Notes: a model not told the origin generated them from the sequence alone. Positions 1 to 9,963 are shown, numbered from the stretch's first letter. The stretch: DNA of 64,000 nucleotides from an uncultured Acetatifactor sp. (GCA_910579755.1 CAJTVB010000013.1:1-64000); one strand, 5' to 3'. A program made the numbers and translations.

Positions 1-17
1 AATATTGGTAAAAAGAC

Positions 18-51
18 AGTGGATGCGTACTTGAATGGGAACGCATCCACT
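18..51. terminator. Hairpin terminator downstream of fucI
   Basis: Perfect 11-bp arms AGTGGATGCGT and ACGCATCCACT flank a 12-nt loop. TTTTC follows on the plus strand, and a T-run follows a few bases after the stem on the minus strand. It lies about 90 bp past the fucI stop and could end transcription from either side. Confidence 0.7.
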
Positions 52-143
52 TTTCTAATAAAAATTTATGCCCTCTGAAAAATAATCTAATATTTTTCGC
101 AAGATTTTCGAGTTCAACTTTAGTACGCGTAATGTATCACATT

Positions 144-1928
144 TTATCCATACAAAGGCCCATAAACTGCGCAGGCCCGGTAATCCGCCGACTGGGCGTC
201 CTCCGTCCCGAATGCAGACCAGGCATGGGGGCGGAAAATTCTGGCTTCCTCCACATTATGCATGTTCACCGGTATGCGGAGCATGGAGGCCAGCGTAATT
301 AAGTCCGCGCCCACATGGCCGTAGACGGTGACGCCGTGATTGGCTCCCCAGTTTGCCATGACGCTGTACACATCCCGGAAGGCGCCCTCCCCCGTAAGCT
401 TCGGTACAAACCAGGTGGTGGGCCAGGAGGGATCCGTGCGCTTGTCTATCACATTATGTATCTCATCCGGCAGATTGGCCGTATATCCTTCCGCAATCTG
501 GAGCACCGGTCCGATGCCGTCGATTACATTGACCCTCAGCATAGTTACCGGCATCTCCGCCCTGCAGCGGAAATGGCTGGAAAATCCGCCGCCTCTGAAA
601 TATTCATAATTGGCTCTGCACCAATCCGTGGCATCCAGGCAGGCTTTAATATCTTCCTGGGTCATTTCCCAGAAAGGCTTCATGCACCCCTTCCCCTCCG
701 CATCCTTTGCGGCGCCGCTTCCGTCCAGAGCCGTGGCGCCGGAATTAATCAGGTGGATAAAGCCGCCGCCCGCTATTCCATCCGGTTTCATTCCCGTCAC
801 TCTCTGGCAGGCCTCGGGACTCCAGTAGGTGCGCACATCGTGGAAGCAGGGCGCTGTATTGGAAACCAGGGTGCCCAGCAGCATTGCAACACCGTTTAAG
901 GTATCGTTTTCCGTGGCAAAGGCCGTAGGAGCCTTGGGGCCGTTCCAGTCGAAGGTGGAGGCCATAAGCGCCTCCGTAAAATCTCCGTTGGGGAGCCAGT
1001 CCGTCCAGTTTCTCTGCCCCTGGAAGCCTCCTGCCACAGCATTTTTACCCAGAGCCTCCTCATGCCAGCCCATCTGATCCAGCTTTTCGTTTCCATAGAG
1101 AATATCCCGGATAACAAGGGTCATTTTCGTGACAAACTCCCAGTCCTTGTCCGCAGGAACCACCTTGGAGTCTCTGATGATCTTCGGCAGATCCTTGCCG
1201 CTGTTTAAGTCAAAGCCTTCCCGGCAGTTTCCCCGGACCCACTTCAATGCTTTCTCATATTCCTCAGCGTCATAGATCCCCAGGGTAATCCGGCGCAGAA
1301 TCTCCGTCATATCCACCCACTCCGCACGGATCCCCAAGTATTTTTGGAACATATCCGCATTGCAATAGCTTCCCGCAATTCCCATGGCAACGCCGCCCAG
1401 GTTTACATATGCTTTGTTTTTCATCCATCCCACGCTCACCGCTCCCCGGGCAAAACGAAGAATCTTTTCGGCCACGTCCTCCGGTATGCTGTGATCCTCC
1501 GCATCCTGCACCTCTCTGCCGTAAATGGAGAAGGCAGGCAGGCCCTTCTGAGCGTAGGCCGCCATCACTGCCGCCAGGTAAACTGCTCCCGGGCGTTCCG
1601 TACCGTTAAAGCCCCAAACCGCCTTAATAGTCCCCGGATCCATGTCAAAGGTCTCCGACCCATAGCACCAGCAGGGTGTCACACTGAGTGTGGCAATTAC
1701 ATTTTCTTTGGCAAACTGCTCGGCACATCTGGCCGCTTCCGCACCTCCGCCGATGGTGGTGCTGCTGATCACACACTGCACTCTTTCGCCGTCCGGATAT
1801 CTTACGTTGGACTGGATGAGGGCAGCGGCTGCCTCCGCCATTCCCATGGTCTGCTTTTCCAGGCTCTCCCGCACACCTCCCCATCGCCCGTCGATGACAG
1901 GTCTGATTCCGATTTTCGGATACTGCAT
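144..1928 (-). CDS. fucI: L-fucose isomerase
   Basis: This cytosolic enzyme interconverts L-fucose and L-fuculose, the first step of fucose catabolism; the family often also accepts D-arabinose. The 594-residue product matches the usual FucI length of about 590. The N-terminus (IGIRPVIDGRWGGVRESLE) and the Mn-dependent isomerase body with WGFNGTERPGAVYLAA and GGVAMGIAGSYCN are characteristic. I chose the ATG at 1928, preceded by GGAAGG; an in-frame extension further upstream would overlap purC. It starts 16 bp after the purC stop in the same direction, so the two are probably cotranscribed. The microcompartment 12 kb away contains the fuculose-phosphate aldolase of the same pathway, which supports fucose as the substrate. 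No kinase or fucose permease is next to it. Confidence 0.93.
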   Translation of the reverse strand: MQYPKIGIRPVIDGRWGGVRESLEKQTMGMAEAAAALIQSNVRYPDGERVQCVISSTTIGGGAEAARCAEQFAKENVIATLSVTPCWCYGSETFDMDPGTIKAVWGFNGTERPGAVYLAAVMAAYAQKGLPAFSIYGREVQDAEDHSIPEDVAEKILRFARGAVSVGWMKNKAYVNLGGVAMGIAGSYCNADMFQKYLGIRAEWVDMTEILRRITLGIYDAEEYEKALKWVRGNCREGFDLNSGKDLPKIIRDSKVVPADKDWEFVTKMTLVIRDILYGNEKLDQMGWHEEALGKNAVAGGFQGQRNWTDWLPNGDFTEALMASTFDWNGPKAPTAFATENDTLNGVAMLLGTLVSNTAPCFHDVRTYWSPEACQRVTGMKPDGIAGGGFIHLINSGATALDGSGAAKDAEGKGCMKPFWEMTQEDIKACLDATDWCRANYEYFRGGGFSSHFRCRAEMPVTMLRVNVIDGIGPVLQIAEGYTANLPDEIHNVIDKRTDPSWPTTWFVPKLTGEGAFRDVYSVMANWGANHGVTVYGHVGADLITLASMLRIPVNMHNVEEARIFRPHAWSAFGTEDAQSADYRACAVYGPLYG

Positions 1929-1944
1929 AGCGATACCTTCCTTT

Positions 1945-2823
1945 CTACTCCAACGGCTTTCCTGTAAGCATCTCATAGCCCTGCAGATATTTTTCAATGG
2001 TTTTATCCACAATATCCTGCGGCAGCGTCCAGTCATTGTCCGGATTGGCCTTCAGCCAGTCTCTGGCAAACTGCTTGTCAAAGGAGGGCTGTCCGTGGCC
2101 CGGCTCATACCCGTCCGCAGGCCAGAACCGGGAGCTGTCCGGCGTCAGCATCTCATCCGCCAGAATAATATTGCCCTCCTCATCCAGACCGAATTCAAAC
2201 TTGGTATCCGCAATAATAATTCCCCGGCCCAGAGCATACTCCGCACACCGCTTATACAGCGCCAGTGTATAGTCTCTCAGCTTTTCGGCATATTCCCGCC
2301 CTTTTCCGGGGAAACGCGCCTCCAGGTAATCCACACTCTGTTCAAAGGAAATATTCTCGTCATGGTCTCCGATCTCCGCCTTGGTGGAAGGCGTATAAAT
2401 GGGCTCGGGAAGCTTGTCGGATTCCTTAAGTCCCTCCGGCAGCCTGATTCCGCAGACCTCTCCCGTCTTCTGGTAGCTGACCCAGCCGCTGCCGGTTATG
2501 TAGCCCCTGACAATACATTCCACGGGAAATATATTCAGCTTCCGGCACAGCATACTTTTTCCTGCAAACTGCTCCTGTTGAAAGAATTCCGGCATGTCCT
2601 TTGTATCCACGGAAATCATGTGGTTGGGCAGAATGTCCTTCGTCATGTCAAACCAGAACCGGGACATCTGGGTCAAAACAGCCCCCTTTTTTTCCACCGT
2701 ATTGTGGAGAATCACGTCAAAACAGCTGATCCTGTCGGTAGCCACCATGATCAGGCTGTCTCCGTTGTCGTAAATCTCCCTTACCTTGCCCTCCTTAATG
2801 GGCTTAAATTCCTGTGCGCTCAT
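1945..2823 (-). CDS. purC: Phosphoribosylaminoimidazole-succinocarboxamide synthase (SAICAR synthetase)
   Basis: PurC joins CAIR and aspartate using ATP in de novo purine synthesis. The 292-residue protein opens with KEGKVREIYD, the ATP-grasp-like nucleotide loop of the family, followed by DRISCFDVILHNTVEKKGAVL and the substrate region VECIVRGYITGSGWVSYQ. The C-terminal SSRFWPADGYEPGHGQPSFD is typical of the longer bacterial/yeast form. The start ATG follows AAGGGAGAAG. No other pur gene is adjacent; its downstream partner is fucI, an unusual pairing. I see no purine riboswitch in the 100-bp upstream gap. Confidence 0.95.
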   Translation of the reverse strand: MSAQEFKPIKEGKVREIYDNGDSLIMVATDRISCFDVILHNTVEKKGAVLTQMSRFWFDMTKDILPNHMISVDTKDMPEFFQQEQFAGKSMLCRKLNIFPVECIVRGYITGSGWVSYQKTGEVCGIRLPEGLKESDKLPEPIYTPSTKAEIGDHDENISFEQSVDYLEARFPGKGREYAEKLRDYTLALYKRCAEYALGRGIIIADTKFEFGLDEEGNIILADEMLTPDSSRFWPADGYEPGHGQPSFDKQFARDWLKANPDNDWTLPQDIVDKTIEKYLQGYEMLTGKPLE

Positions 2824-2924
2824 CTCTTCTCCCTTTCTTGTAAATTGTTTTCCCTGCGATGTCTTCAGATGCCGGCTGAATATCCAGCCTGAAGCACCTG
2901 TTTCTTTACCGAACTACTATCAGT

Positions 2925-4325
2925 TTATTGTATCCCCTGGAAAAGATCAAGAATTTTTCTGGCCACATACACGCCGCTGGCAGAGGCGTGGGACAGGGAA
3001 TGGGTCACTCCGCTGCCATCCCCGATAATGTACATTCCCTTATATTTGCATTCCAGATTTTCATCCAGCTCCACTTCCATATTGTAAAATTTCACTTCCA
3101 CACCGTACAGCAGTGTATCGTCGTTTGCCGTGCCCGGCGCAATTTTGTCCAGAGCGTAGATCATCTCGATGATACCGTCCAGAATGCGCTTGGGCAGCAC
3201 CAGACTCAGATCTCCCGGAGTGGCGGAAAGTGTGGGCGTCACCATGCTCTTCTGAATTCTCTTGGCATTGCTCCTGCGCCCTCTCACCAGATCGCCGAAC
3301 CGCTGTACCATAACGCCGCCTCCCAGCATGTTGGAAAGTCTGGCAATGCTTTCCCCGTAGCCGTTGCTGTCCTTGAAGGGCTCGGAAAAATGCTTGGCCA
3401 CCAGCAGGGCAAAATTTGTGTTCTCCGTTCTCTTGTCCGCACCCTCGTAGCTGTGTCCGTTGACGGTGACTATCCCGTTTGTATTTTCACTTACCACAAT
3501 TCCGTAAGGGTTCATACAGAAGGTACGCACATTGTCCTCAAACTTCTCTGTGCGGTATACAATCTTGCTCTCATACAGCTCATCGGTCAAATGGGAAAAA
3601 ATCACGGCAGGAAGCTCTACCCTGACGCCGATATCCACCCGGTTGGACCTGGTGGAAATCTCCAGCTCTCTGCAGACCCGCTCCATCCATTTGCTTCCGC
3701 TTCGGCCTACGGAAACAATGCATTTGGTACAGTCGTATTCCTGGTCCTTACAGATCACACGGTATCCGCCCTCTGTGATCTCGATCCGTTCCACAGGCGT
3801 ATCGAAATAGAATTCCACCTTGTCCTTCAGCATCCCATAAAGGTTCCGCAGTACAATGAAGTTCACGTCCGTCCCCAGATGACGGACAGATGCATCCAGA
3901 AGATTCAGCTTGTTCTGGAGACAAAGCTTCTTAAAATGAGTTCCTGCAGTGGAATACATTTTCGTTCCTTCGCCGCCGTATTCCATGTTGATGCCGTCCA
4001 CATATTTCATCAGCTCGATAGCTTCCTTCTTCCCCACATACTCGTACAGGGTGCCTCCGAAGTCATTGGTAATATTATACTTGCCGTCGGAAAAAGCGCC
4101 TGCTCCTCCAAATCCGCTCATAATAGAGCAGGAGCTGCAGCCCACACAGCTTTTCACCTTCTCTCCGTCGATGGGACAGTGGCGCTTTTCCAGACAATGT
4201 CCTGCCTCAAAGACCGCCACCCGGAGCTTTCCATTGGAATGCACTTCTTCCATCCCCTTCACCAGCTCATAAGCCGAGAAAATCCCGCCCGGTCCTGCGC
4301 CAACAATAATCACGTCATACTTCAT
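2925..4325 (-). CDS. NAD(P)/FAD-dependent oxidoreductase
   Basis: This 466-residue protein has an N-terminal Rossmann FAD-binding motif, DVIIVGAGPGGIFSAYEL, and a C-terminal flavin segment, MYIIGDGSGVTHSLSHASAS. Between them lies a cysteine cluster (CPIDGEKVKSCVGCSSCS, residues about 50-67), seen in the anaerobic FAD-dependent dehydrogenase group (COG2509-like). The substrate is not known for this family, and I do not assign one. The start ATG has a strong AAAGGAGG site. It stands between yitT and purC with gaps of about 160 and 100 bp, so it may be its own transcription unit. Redox enzyme of unknown role is the safe call. Confidence 0.85.
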   Translation of the reverse strand: MKYDVIIVGAGPGGIFSAYELVKGMEEVHSNGKLRVAVFEAGHCLEKRHCPIDGEKVKSCVGCSSCSIMSGFGGAGAFSDGKYNITNDFGGTLYEYVGKKEAIELMKYVDGINMEYGGEGTKMYSTAGTHFKKLCLQNKLNLLDASVRHLGTDVNFIVLRNLYGMLKDKVEFYFDTPVERIEITEGGYRVICKDQEYDCTKCIVSVGRSGSKWMERVCRELEISTRSNRVDIGVRVELPAVIFSHLTDELYESKIVYRTEKFEDNVRTFCMNPYGIVVSENTNGIVTVNGHSYEGADKRTENTNFALLVAKHFSEPFKDSNGYGESIARLSNMLGGGVMVQRFGDLVRGRRSNAKRIQKSMVTPTLSATPGDLSLVLPKRILDGIIEMIYALDKIAPGTANDDTLLYGVEVKFYNMEVELDENLECKYKGMYIIGDGSGVTHSLSHASASGVYVARKILDLFQGIQ

Positions 4326-4485
4326 ACTGCCGTTCCTCCTTTCCGTTCGCTCTGTTTCGTTCTGTTTTCCCCTGTTCCCCGCTTTTGCCCTAGCCTTCCA
4401 AAAATCTGTTTCCCGTCCTCCTCTCTATACTTCTTTCCGATAATCCGTTTCCCGTCTCAAGACATACTGCCGGTACAAACACTTC

Positions 4486-5358
4486 TCAGTCATTTGGCTT
4501 CATATAAAAATTCCCCGCCAGACTCTCTGTTTTGATCATGTTTACAAAGGCCTTGGGATCCGTTCTTCTGACACATTTCAAAACGGTTCTGACCTCATCC
4601 CGCCCTACCACGGAGTACAGAATATTGCATTCCTTTTTCTGGTAACAGCCGACACCCTTGATCAGTGTGGCATCATGATTGGTCACATCCCGGATGGCCT
4701 CATAGATCTCCTCCGGTTGATTTGTGATGATCAGCAGGGTCTGTTTCTGATAACGTCTGTGCAGAAGATGCAGCATCTGAGTGGAGGTAAACTGGAAAAT
4801 AATAGAATAAAGGGCCTCCTCCCAGCCGAACAATGCCCCTGCCACCACCAGCACCAGCACATTAAAACCAAAGACATAATTCCAGGCATCCATGTCAAAC
4901 TTCTCCGACAGGAAAATAGCAATAAAATCCGTTCCTCCACTGGTGGCCCGGGCAAAAAGACAGATCGCCACGGCCAGTGCATTGAAAAGACCGCCGAACA
5001 CCGCCACCAAAAGAGTGTCCTTCACAATCACATAGCTGGGAATCAAATCTGTAAAAACACCGGACAGCACCACCATCAGACAGGAATAAAGTGTAAAATT
5101 CCTGCCGATAAATTTATAGCCGATCACGATGGGAACCGCATTCAACAGCAGATTAATCACGGTAAAGGGCGGCTCCACCTCCCACAACATCAGACTGATC
5201 TGCTGGATCAGCCTGGTCAGACCGGTAAAGCCTCCGGGAATCAGATCCCCCGTCCGCACCAGAGTCTTCAGGTTTACGGCCATGATCAAAGCCGCCACCG
5301 TTATCATGGTTACTCTTTTCAGGAAATCCATTCCCTTCTCTTTATTTAACGATTTCAT
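4486..5358 (-). CDS. YitT family membrane protein (DUF161/DUF2179)
   Basis: The 290-residue product has five to six hydrophobic segments in its first 200 residues (for example VTMITVAALIMAVNLKTL and WNYVFGFNVLVLVVAGALF). A soluble C-terminal DUF2179 domain follows (LIITNQPEEIYEAIRDVTNHDATLIKG), which resembles small ligand-binding domains. Family function is unknown; membrane transport has been suggested. The ATG at 5358 is preceded by GGAGG with a 7-nt gap and overlaps the stop of the upstream yfhO-like gene (ATGA), so translation is probably coupled. A longer in-frame start further upstream would lie within the yfhO-like gene and is less likely. Confidence 0.88.
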   Translation of the reverse strand: MKSLNKEKGMDFLKRVTMITVAALIMAVNLKTLVRTGDLIPGGFTGLTRLIQQISLMLWEVEPPFTVINLLLNAVPIVIGYKFIGRNFTLYSCLMVVLSGVFTDLIPSYVIVKDTLLVAVFGGLFNALAVAICLFARATSGGTDFIAIFLSEKFDMDAWNYVFGFNVLVLVVAGALFGWEEALYSIIFQFTSTQMLHLLHRRYQKQTLLIITNQPEEIYEAIRDVTNHDATLIKGVGCYQKKECNILYSVVGRDEVRTVLKCVRRTDPKAFVNMIKTESLAGNFYMKPND

Positions 5359-7865
5359 TTTACTACCTCCAGCCCGCTTTTCCTCCATAGCCTTTCTCGG
5401 AAAATCCGGTACCCTCCCCGCCGTAAAAACTCAATGACCGCAAAAGTCAATATGCTCACCATACTCACCGCAATGCCTGCCACGGTCCCTGCCGGGCGGT
5501 AGCTTAAGCTGATCTCATATTTTCCCGGCTCCAGGTCAAAGGCCACCAGACAGCCCCCAAACAGCACCCCCTCCGTTTCTTCTCCATTGACCAATATGGT
5601 CCATCCATCCTCATAGGGAACGGACAGGATCAGACGGCCCGGACCTTCCATGGTGATCCTGCCGGAAATGTGATCGCTTTCCCAGCTTTCCAGCTCCATA
5701 TGCTGTGCGGAGAGAATCTCCAGCGCCTGTCCCAGCACCTCTTCGTCCAATCTGTAGACGTCCGCAGATATCTTGGGCGTTTCATCCTTTTCATCCCCGT
5801 TGGTCAGTGTCAGAGTCTCCCCCTCATTCAGGTATCCCAGATACAAAACCGCGCCCTTCTTCAGATCCTTAAATATTTCCTGATCCCTGGAACCGCCCAG
5901 ACACTCCACCTTTCCGGTGCCCGAGGCCGTCAAAAGGGCATAATAGTTTCCGGCCTCCCTGGCCGTAACCCGCACATCGTCGCCCAGGACTTCCCCGCCA
6001 TCCTTTACAAACAGCATACCCTTCACGCCCAGGGCTCTTACCATTTCATTCTGCAGCCGCAGGGCCTGATTGCTGTGTCCCTCAGGCAGATCGTACCCCA
6101 GGGGCGCCACATATCCAAAGGGAAGACGGGCATTACATTCATAGAGAAAGATATCGCCGCTTTGCTCCAGCAGTGTATAGAGACTGCACTCATAATCCGC
6201 CTTTTCCCCGAACATGTAACCCACGTTCAGCATGGCCGAGGTCAGAGCCGTGGCTCCGTCAAAGCCATAGTATACTTTACTGTGCCGCATTCCCAGCCTT
6301 TTATACAGATCCATTACCTGAGAATTCAAGGTGGAGGAAAATACACTGGCAGTGGGATACCCTGTAAGAGTGCCGTCATTTTTGGTCTTGCGGGTGAATT
6401 TTTCCAGCCGGTACAGACTCTCTTCCCGCTCAAGGGTCTTCTCATACAGGGCCCTGTAATCTGCCTGCTGGCCCAGATAAGCCGAGCGGCTGGTGGTTCC
6501 CACGCTGGTGTCCCAGGTATTGATCCCGCACTCCGCGATCACCGCCGCCAGCGCTGCGGCAGCCAGGCCAATTCTGGCCGATGCCTCCCGCCTGGTTCGA
6601 TACAGATACAATAAGATCCCGTAGATTGTCACAAATACCAGGGTCAGCAGCTTGACTCCCAGTTCAAAATCCTCGTGATCGATAAATTTTTCGCAAAACA
6701 GGATAAAAACCACCGCCGCCAAATAACCGTACAGAATCATCCGGGGAGGGGCATCCTTCACATGCCGGTAGGCGTCATAGCACATTACCAATACCAGCAG
6801 GATATAGATAAAGGATTGTCTGGCAGGCAGGGAGTCAGGGTAATTAAGTCCATGCCAGATAAAGTCCAGAATATTCGTGGAAAAGCTCAGCAGCATAAAG
6901 CCTGCCAGCGCCAGCCTGCAGAATTTTTCCCGAATGGAAATTTTTTGATTTGCCACATACATGGGAATCAGCATCAGCGCCGCGCTGCCGCAGTAAATGT
7001 TGGGCCAGTGGTCCAATCCCCTCTCGGTATAGACACACATGCAGTGTCTCGCCAGCATATCCAGCACCGAAAAATAGGATTCCACCTTTTTGGGGAAATC
7101 CATATCTCCGAAATCTGTCTGCAGAATCGCACAGACCTCCGGAATCAGAAGAACAGCCGCCATCCCTCCTGCCAGAAGAGAATAAAGCGTAAAATACCCC
7201 AGACTTCGCAGCCTCTTTTTTTCCAGCGCCAGAAGCACACCGAAATACAGCACCAGGAAAATACAAATCATTATAGAAATATAAAAATTCGTAAAAATAG
7301 ACAGCCCCAGCGTCACACAGTACAGACCGCACCTGCCTTCCTTTACCAGACGCTCCAGGCCCAGAACGATCAGGGGCAGCAGCACCACACAGTCCAGCCA
7401 CATAATATTATAATTGTAGGCCGCCATAAATCCGGAAAGCGCGTAAAAGCAGGCGAAAAACAAAACCGCGCCGTCCCTGATTCCGAAATGGCGCCGCAGA
7501 TAAATGCAGCTGGTCAGTCCGCATAGCCCGATCTTAACCACCACAAGATAACTCATAAACTCCATTAAAAACGCTTCCGGCACCAGCAGAGCCAGCACAT
7601 GAAAGGGGCTTGCCAGATAATAGCCGTAAAGGGCCAGAAAATTAGAGCCGATCCCCACCTGATAGGAAAAGCTCAGGCTCTCGCCTCCCCTCACCTTATG
7701 GAGCAGCTCACTGAAAAAGGGCATATATTGGTGATACATATCGGAAAACAGAAAGCTTCTGTCCCCGAAAGGATATATTCCATTGATCATAAACAGCGTC
7801 AGCATAATCGCTGCAGGCAGCAAAAACGCTAAAACCAGTGCCGCCCGTTCCATCTTGAACTTCAT
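5355..7865 (-). CDS. YfhO family polytopic membrane protein
   Basis: At 836 residues this has the size and layout of YfhO-type membrane proteins. About twelve hydrophobic helices occupy residues 10-450, starting with ALVLAFLLPAAIMLTLFMIN, then comes a long extracytoplasmic domain and one last helix (AVSMVSILTFAVIEFL). YfhO proteins are GT-C-fold relatives; in Bacillus subtilis YfhO helps modify lipoteichoic acid with sugars. The motifs FLFSDMYHQYMPFFSELLHK and YNYNIMWLDCVVLLPLI are typical of this family. It is first of a two-gene unit with yitT. A role in cell-surface glycosylation is inferred from family only. Confidence 0.88.
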   Translation of the reverse strand: MKFKMERAALVLAFLLPAAIMLTLFMINGIYPFGDRSFLFSDMYHQYMPFFSELLHKVRGGESLSFSYQVGIGSNFLALYGYYLASPFHVLALLVPEAFLMEFMSYLVVVKIGLCGLTSCIYLRRHFGIRDGAVLFFACFYALSGFMAAYNYNIMWLDCVVLLPLIVLGLERLVKEGRCGLYCVTLGLSIFTNFYISIMICIFLVLYFGVLLALEKKRLRSLGYFTLYSLLAGGMAAVLLIPEVCAILQTDFGDMDFPKKVESYFSVLDMLARHCMCVYTERGLDHWPNIYCGSAALMLIPMYVANQKISIREKFCRLALAGFMLLSFSTNILDFIWHGLNYPDSLPARQSFIYILLVLVMCYDAYRHVKDAPPRMILYGYLAAVVFILFCEKFIDHEDFELGVKLLTLVFVTIYGILLYLYRTRREASARIGLAAAALAAVIAECGINTWDTSVGTTSRSAYLGQQADYRALYEKTLEREESLYRLEKFTRKTKNDGTLTGYPTASVFSSTLNSQVMDLYKRLGMRHSKVYYGFDGATALTSAMLNVGYMFGEKADYECSLYTLLEQSGDIFLYECNARLPFGYVAPLGYDLPEGHSNQALRLQNEMVRALGVKGMLFVKDGGEVLGDDVRVTAREAGNYYALLTASGTGKVECLGGSRDQEIFKDLKKGAVLYLGYLNEGETLTLTNGDEKDETPKISADVYRLDEEVLGQALEILSAQHMELESWESDHISGRITMEGPGRLILSVPYEDGWTILVNGEETEGVLFGGCLVAFDLEPGKYEISLSYRPAGTVAGIAVSMVSILTFAVIEFLRRGGYRIFRERLWRKSGLEVVK

Positions 7866-7930
7866 CTTCCTTCGCCTTTCTGCCCTTTGTCTCTTCAGGG
7901 CTTTTTTGTTTCGACGAAATCCACTGTTCT

Positions 7931-7959
7931 ATTTTAGCAGATTTTGCCTCTCAGATAAA
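7931..7959 (-). promoter_or_regulatory. Putative sigma-A promoter of the yfhO-yitT unit
   Basis: On the minus strand TTTATC and TAAAAT are separated by 17 bp, about 65 bp ahead of the start codon. The -35 box is weak, so this is tentative. Confidence 0.4.
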
Positions 7960-8111
7960 GCCCCCAAGCGAAAAAACTACCCTTCCCTTCATAAAACCGG
8001 CGGCCTGCACATATATTTTTATTGTTCAAGCCGCGGCATTGGCAGAATCCTGCTTCCCAAACGCCGCCCGAAAATACCAGATCTGCCGGGACAGGCAAGG
8101 AGGAAAAGCAG

Positions 8112-8771
8112 TTGAACATCGCCATTGCAGGAAAAGAAGCTGAAACGATAAATTATGTCAAATATGTGGAAGACCTCGGCGTCCGGCCTCTGGTGACTCT
8201 GCAGGCAGAGGAAATCGCCCGCTGTGACGGACTGATCCTGCCGGGAGGCGGAGACATAACCCCCGCTTTTTTTGGTGAAAGCAACCATGGCTCCGGCAAT
8301 ATAGACACCGGCCTGGACATTCTGCAGCTTCAGGCCCTGGACCTGTGTATCGCAAAGCAGATCCCCGTGCTGGGAATCTGCAAGGGACTCCAGATCATCA
8401 ACGTAGGGCTGGGCGGCAGCATAATCCAGGATCTCCCCACCGCACAACGACATAAATATATGGGCGGCGACCAATACCATCGCTGCGTGGTATCCCAAGA
8501 TTCCTGGCTGTACGATCTGTACGGGGACAGCATGATCGTTAACAGCGCCCATCATCAGGGTATTGACCGGCTGGGACGGGGACTTCGGGCTGTCCAGCGC
8601 TGTCCTGACGACAACTGCATCGAGGCCATCGCTCATGACCGGCTCCCGCTGCTGGGCGTTCAATGGCATCCCGAGCGCATCGACCAAAAGCGGGCTATGA
8701 TCTCAGGAGAGAAAGTTTTGGCTTACTTTGCTTCCCTGATTTCTTTTTCTCGGAATGGATGCTGTGGGTGA
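8112..8771 (+). CDS. Class I glutamine amidotransferase, gamma-glutamyl-GABA hydrolase (PuuD) family
   Basis: The enzyme belongs to the peptidase C26 group that hydrolyses gamma-glutamyl compounds. It shows the nucleophile elbow VLGICKGLQ with Cys at about residue 90, the oxyanion segment LILPGGGDITP, and the catalytic VQWHPE near the C-terminus. I place the start at TTG 8112 because AAGGAGG lies 7-8 nt upstream; no ATG fits as well. The product is then 219 residues, slightly short for the family. Its 3' end overlaps the convergent DUF2974 gene by 77 bp. The substrate is unproven, since putrescine-pathway neighbours are absent. Confidence 0.85.
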   Translation: MNIAIAGKEAETINYVKYVEDLGVRPLVTLQAEEIARCDGLILPGGGDITPAFFGESNHGSGNIDTGLDILQLQALDLCIAKQIPVLGICKGLQIINVGLGGSIIQDLPTAQRHKYMGGDQYHRCVVSQDSWLYDLYGDSMIVNSAHHQGIDRLGRGLRAVQRCPDDNCIEAIAHDRLPLLGVQWHPERIDQKRAMISGEKVLAYFASLISFSRNGCCG

Positions 8772-9858
8772 CCTCCACTTTCATCTGCTCCCCTGCAATA
8801 TCAAAAAGGGCTTTGACTACTTCCTTCAGGATATTCCTGGTCTCGTCATCCACCTCCTTCAAAGCTGTCACGATTCCATTCATGCTCCGCTTCCATTCGG
8901 CGGTAAACTGAATCAGATCATCAGCCTGGGAGGCGGAAATTACCTGATACAGGGTGTCCACAAAAATTTTCAGCCGTTCCTCATCCAAAGACAGCATCCA
9001 GGTATTCAGCGCATTACCCATGCGCTTTCTTCTCTCGTATACCCCCTTTGCTCTCTTTAAGTGGTTGTCCTCCACCAGCCATGTATACGGATCATGCTGC
9101 GCCAGCCCGATGGTCTTGCTCTCCACCACCTGAAAGCTCATGTCAAATTCAAAAATCATTCCCACCAAAGACGATTTGGGCAAAATTTTACTGACCCGGT
9201 CTGCGATCATGGCATAATTGCACCGTTCCATGACCTCAGGCCGAAATCCCGGACCGTCCATACTGTAAACGCGGATGATCCTGTCCTGTATCCGGGGCTG
9301 GCAGTTCATTGCGCTGTACACCGCCAGATTTCCTCCTTTGGAGTGGCCTCCCACGTAAAAAGGCTTGCGCAGACGCCCCGCCACCCGATTCAGATATCCC
9401 ACGCTGTACTCCTGCCCCGGTACGGGAGACAAAAAGGCCATGTTGAAGTCTTCCTTCCAGCCTACTATGGTCTCGTCCGTCCCACGGTAAGCCACATATA
9501 TGGTGCCGTCGTCCAAAATATAGGTTATAGCTGAAAACTGAGTCTCCCATTCCTTTTCCACAACATTAACATAACAGTTCAGCTTCATATCGCGAAACCG
9601 CTTTCCTTCCAGCATTTCCTTAAAAAGAGCCCTGTTCACATGTTCATACCGCACATCCGCAAAAAGCTTTTCGAAATCCGGATGCTCTGCCAGGCTCTTA
9701 AGCGTAACCGACGGCCTGTTTTCGCTGACATCAGGCACCATACCGTCAAATTTTAAATATGACAGCTGACAGAGAGCCAGACTGTCCACCTCCGTCATGG
9801 GCATTTCCCGGAAGGAACGCCCTCCGTACTCCTTGATATAATCCAAAACTGTTTCCAT
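8695..9858 (-). CDS. DUF2974 (Mbeg1-like) alpha/beta-hydrolase
   Basis: This 387-residue protein carries the lipase-like nucleophile elbow YVGGHSKGGNLAVYSA with Ser at about residue 173, and the preceding segment TIYVAYRGTDETIVGWKEDF, both typical of the DUF2974/Mbeg1 family (PF11187). No signal peptide is visible, so it is probably cytosolic. The start ATG at 9858 follows GGAGGT. The C-terminal 60 residues are charged and end in a lysine-rich tail (SEKKKSGKQSKPK). The natural substrate of the family is not known. Its 3' end overlaps the convergent amidotransferase gene. Confidence 0.85.
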   Translation of the reverse strand: METVLDYIKEYGGRSFREMPMTEVDSLALCQLSYLKFDGMVPDVSENRPSVTLKSLAEHPDFEKLFADVRYEHVNRALFKEMLEGKRFRDMKLNCYVNVVEKEWETQFSAITYILDDGTIYVAYRGTDETIVGWKEDFNMAFLSPVPGQEYSVGYLNRVAGRLRKPFYVGGHSKGGNLAVYSAMNCQPRIQDRIIRVYSMDGPGFRPEVMERCNYAMIADRVSKILPKSSLVGMIFEFDMSFQVVESKTIGLAQHDPYTWLVEDNHLKRAKGVYERRKRMGNALNTWMLSLDEERLKIFVDTLYQVISASQADDLIQFTAEWKRSMNGIVTALKEVDDETRNILKEVVKALFDIAGEQMKVEVTHSIHSEKKKSGKQSKPKLSLLRS

Positions 9859-9963
9859 ACATACCTCCATACCCGCCCAGGCGGACATACAAAGCTCCGG
9901 CACCAGCCGAAAATATATGCATTTCCAAGTATATCCAATATTATCATTTTCTTCTGGGAAAAT

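Noticed and set aside
2928..4535. 535-codon open frame on the plus strand opposite the FAD oxidoreductase
   Set aside because: It is His/Ser/Cys-rich with no fold signature and no ribosome site; the opposite strand carries a clear Rossmann enzyme.
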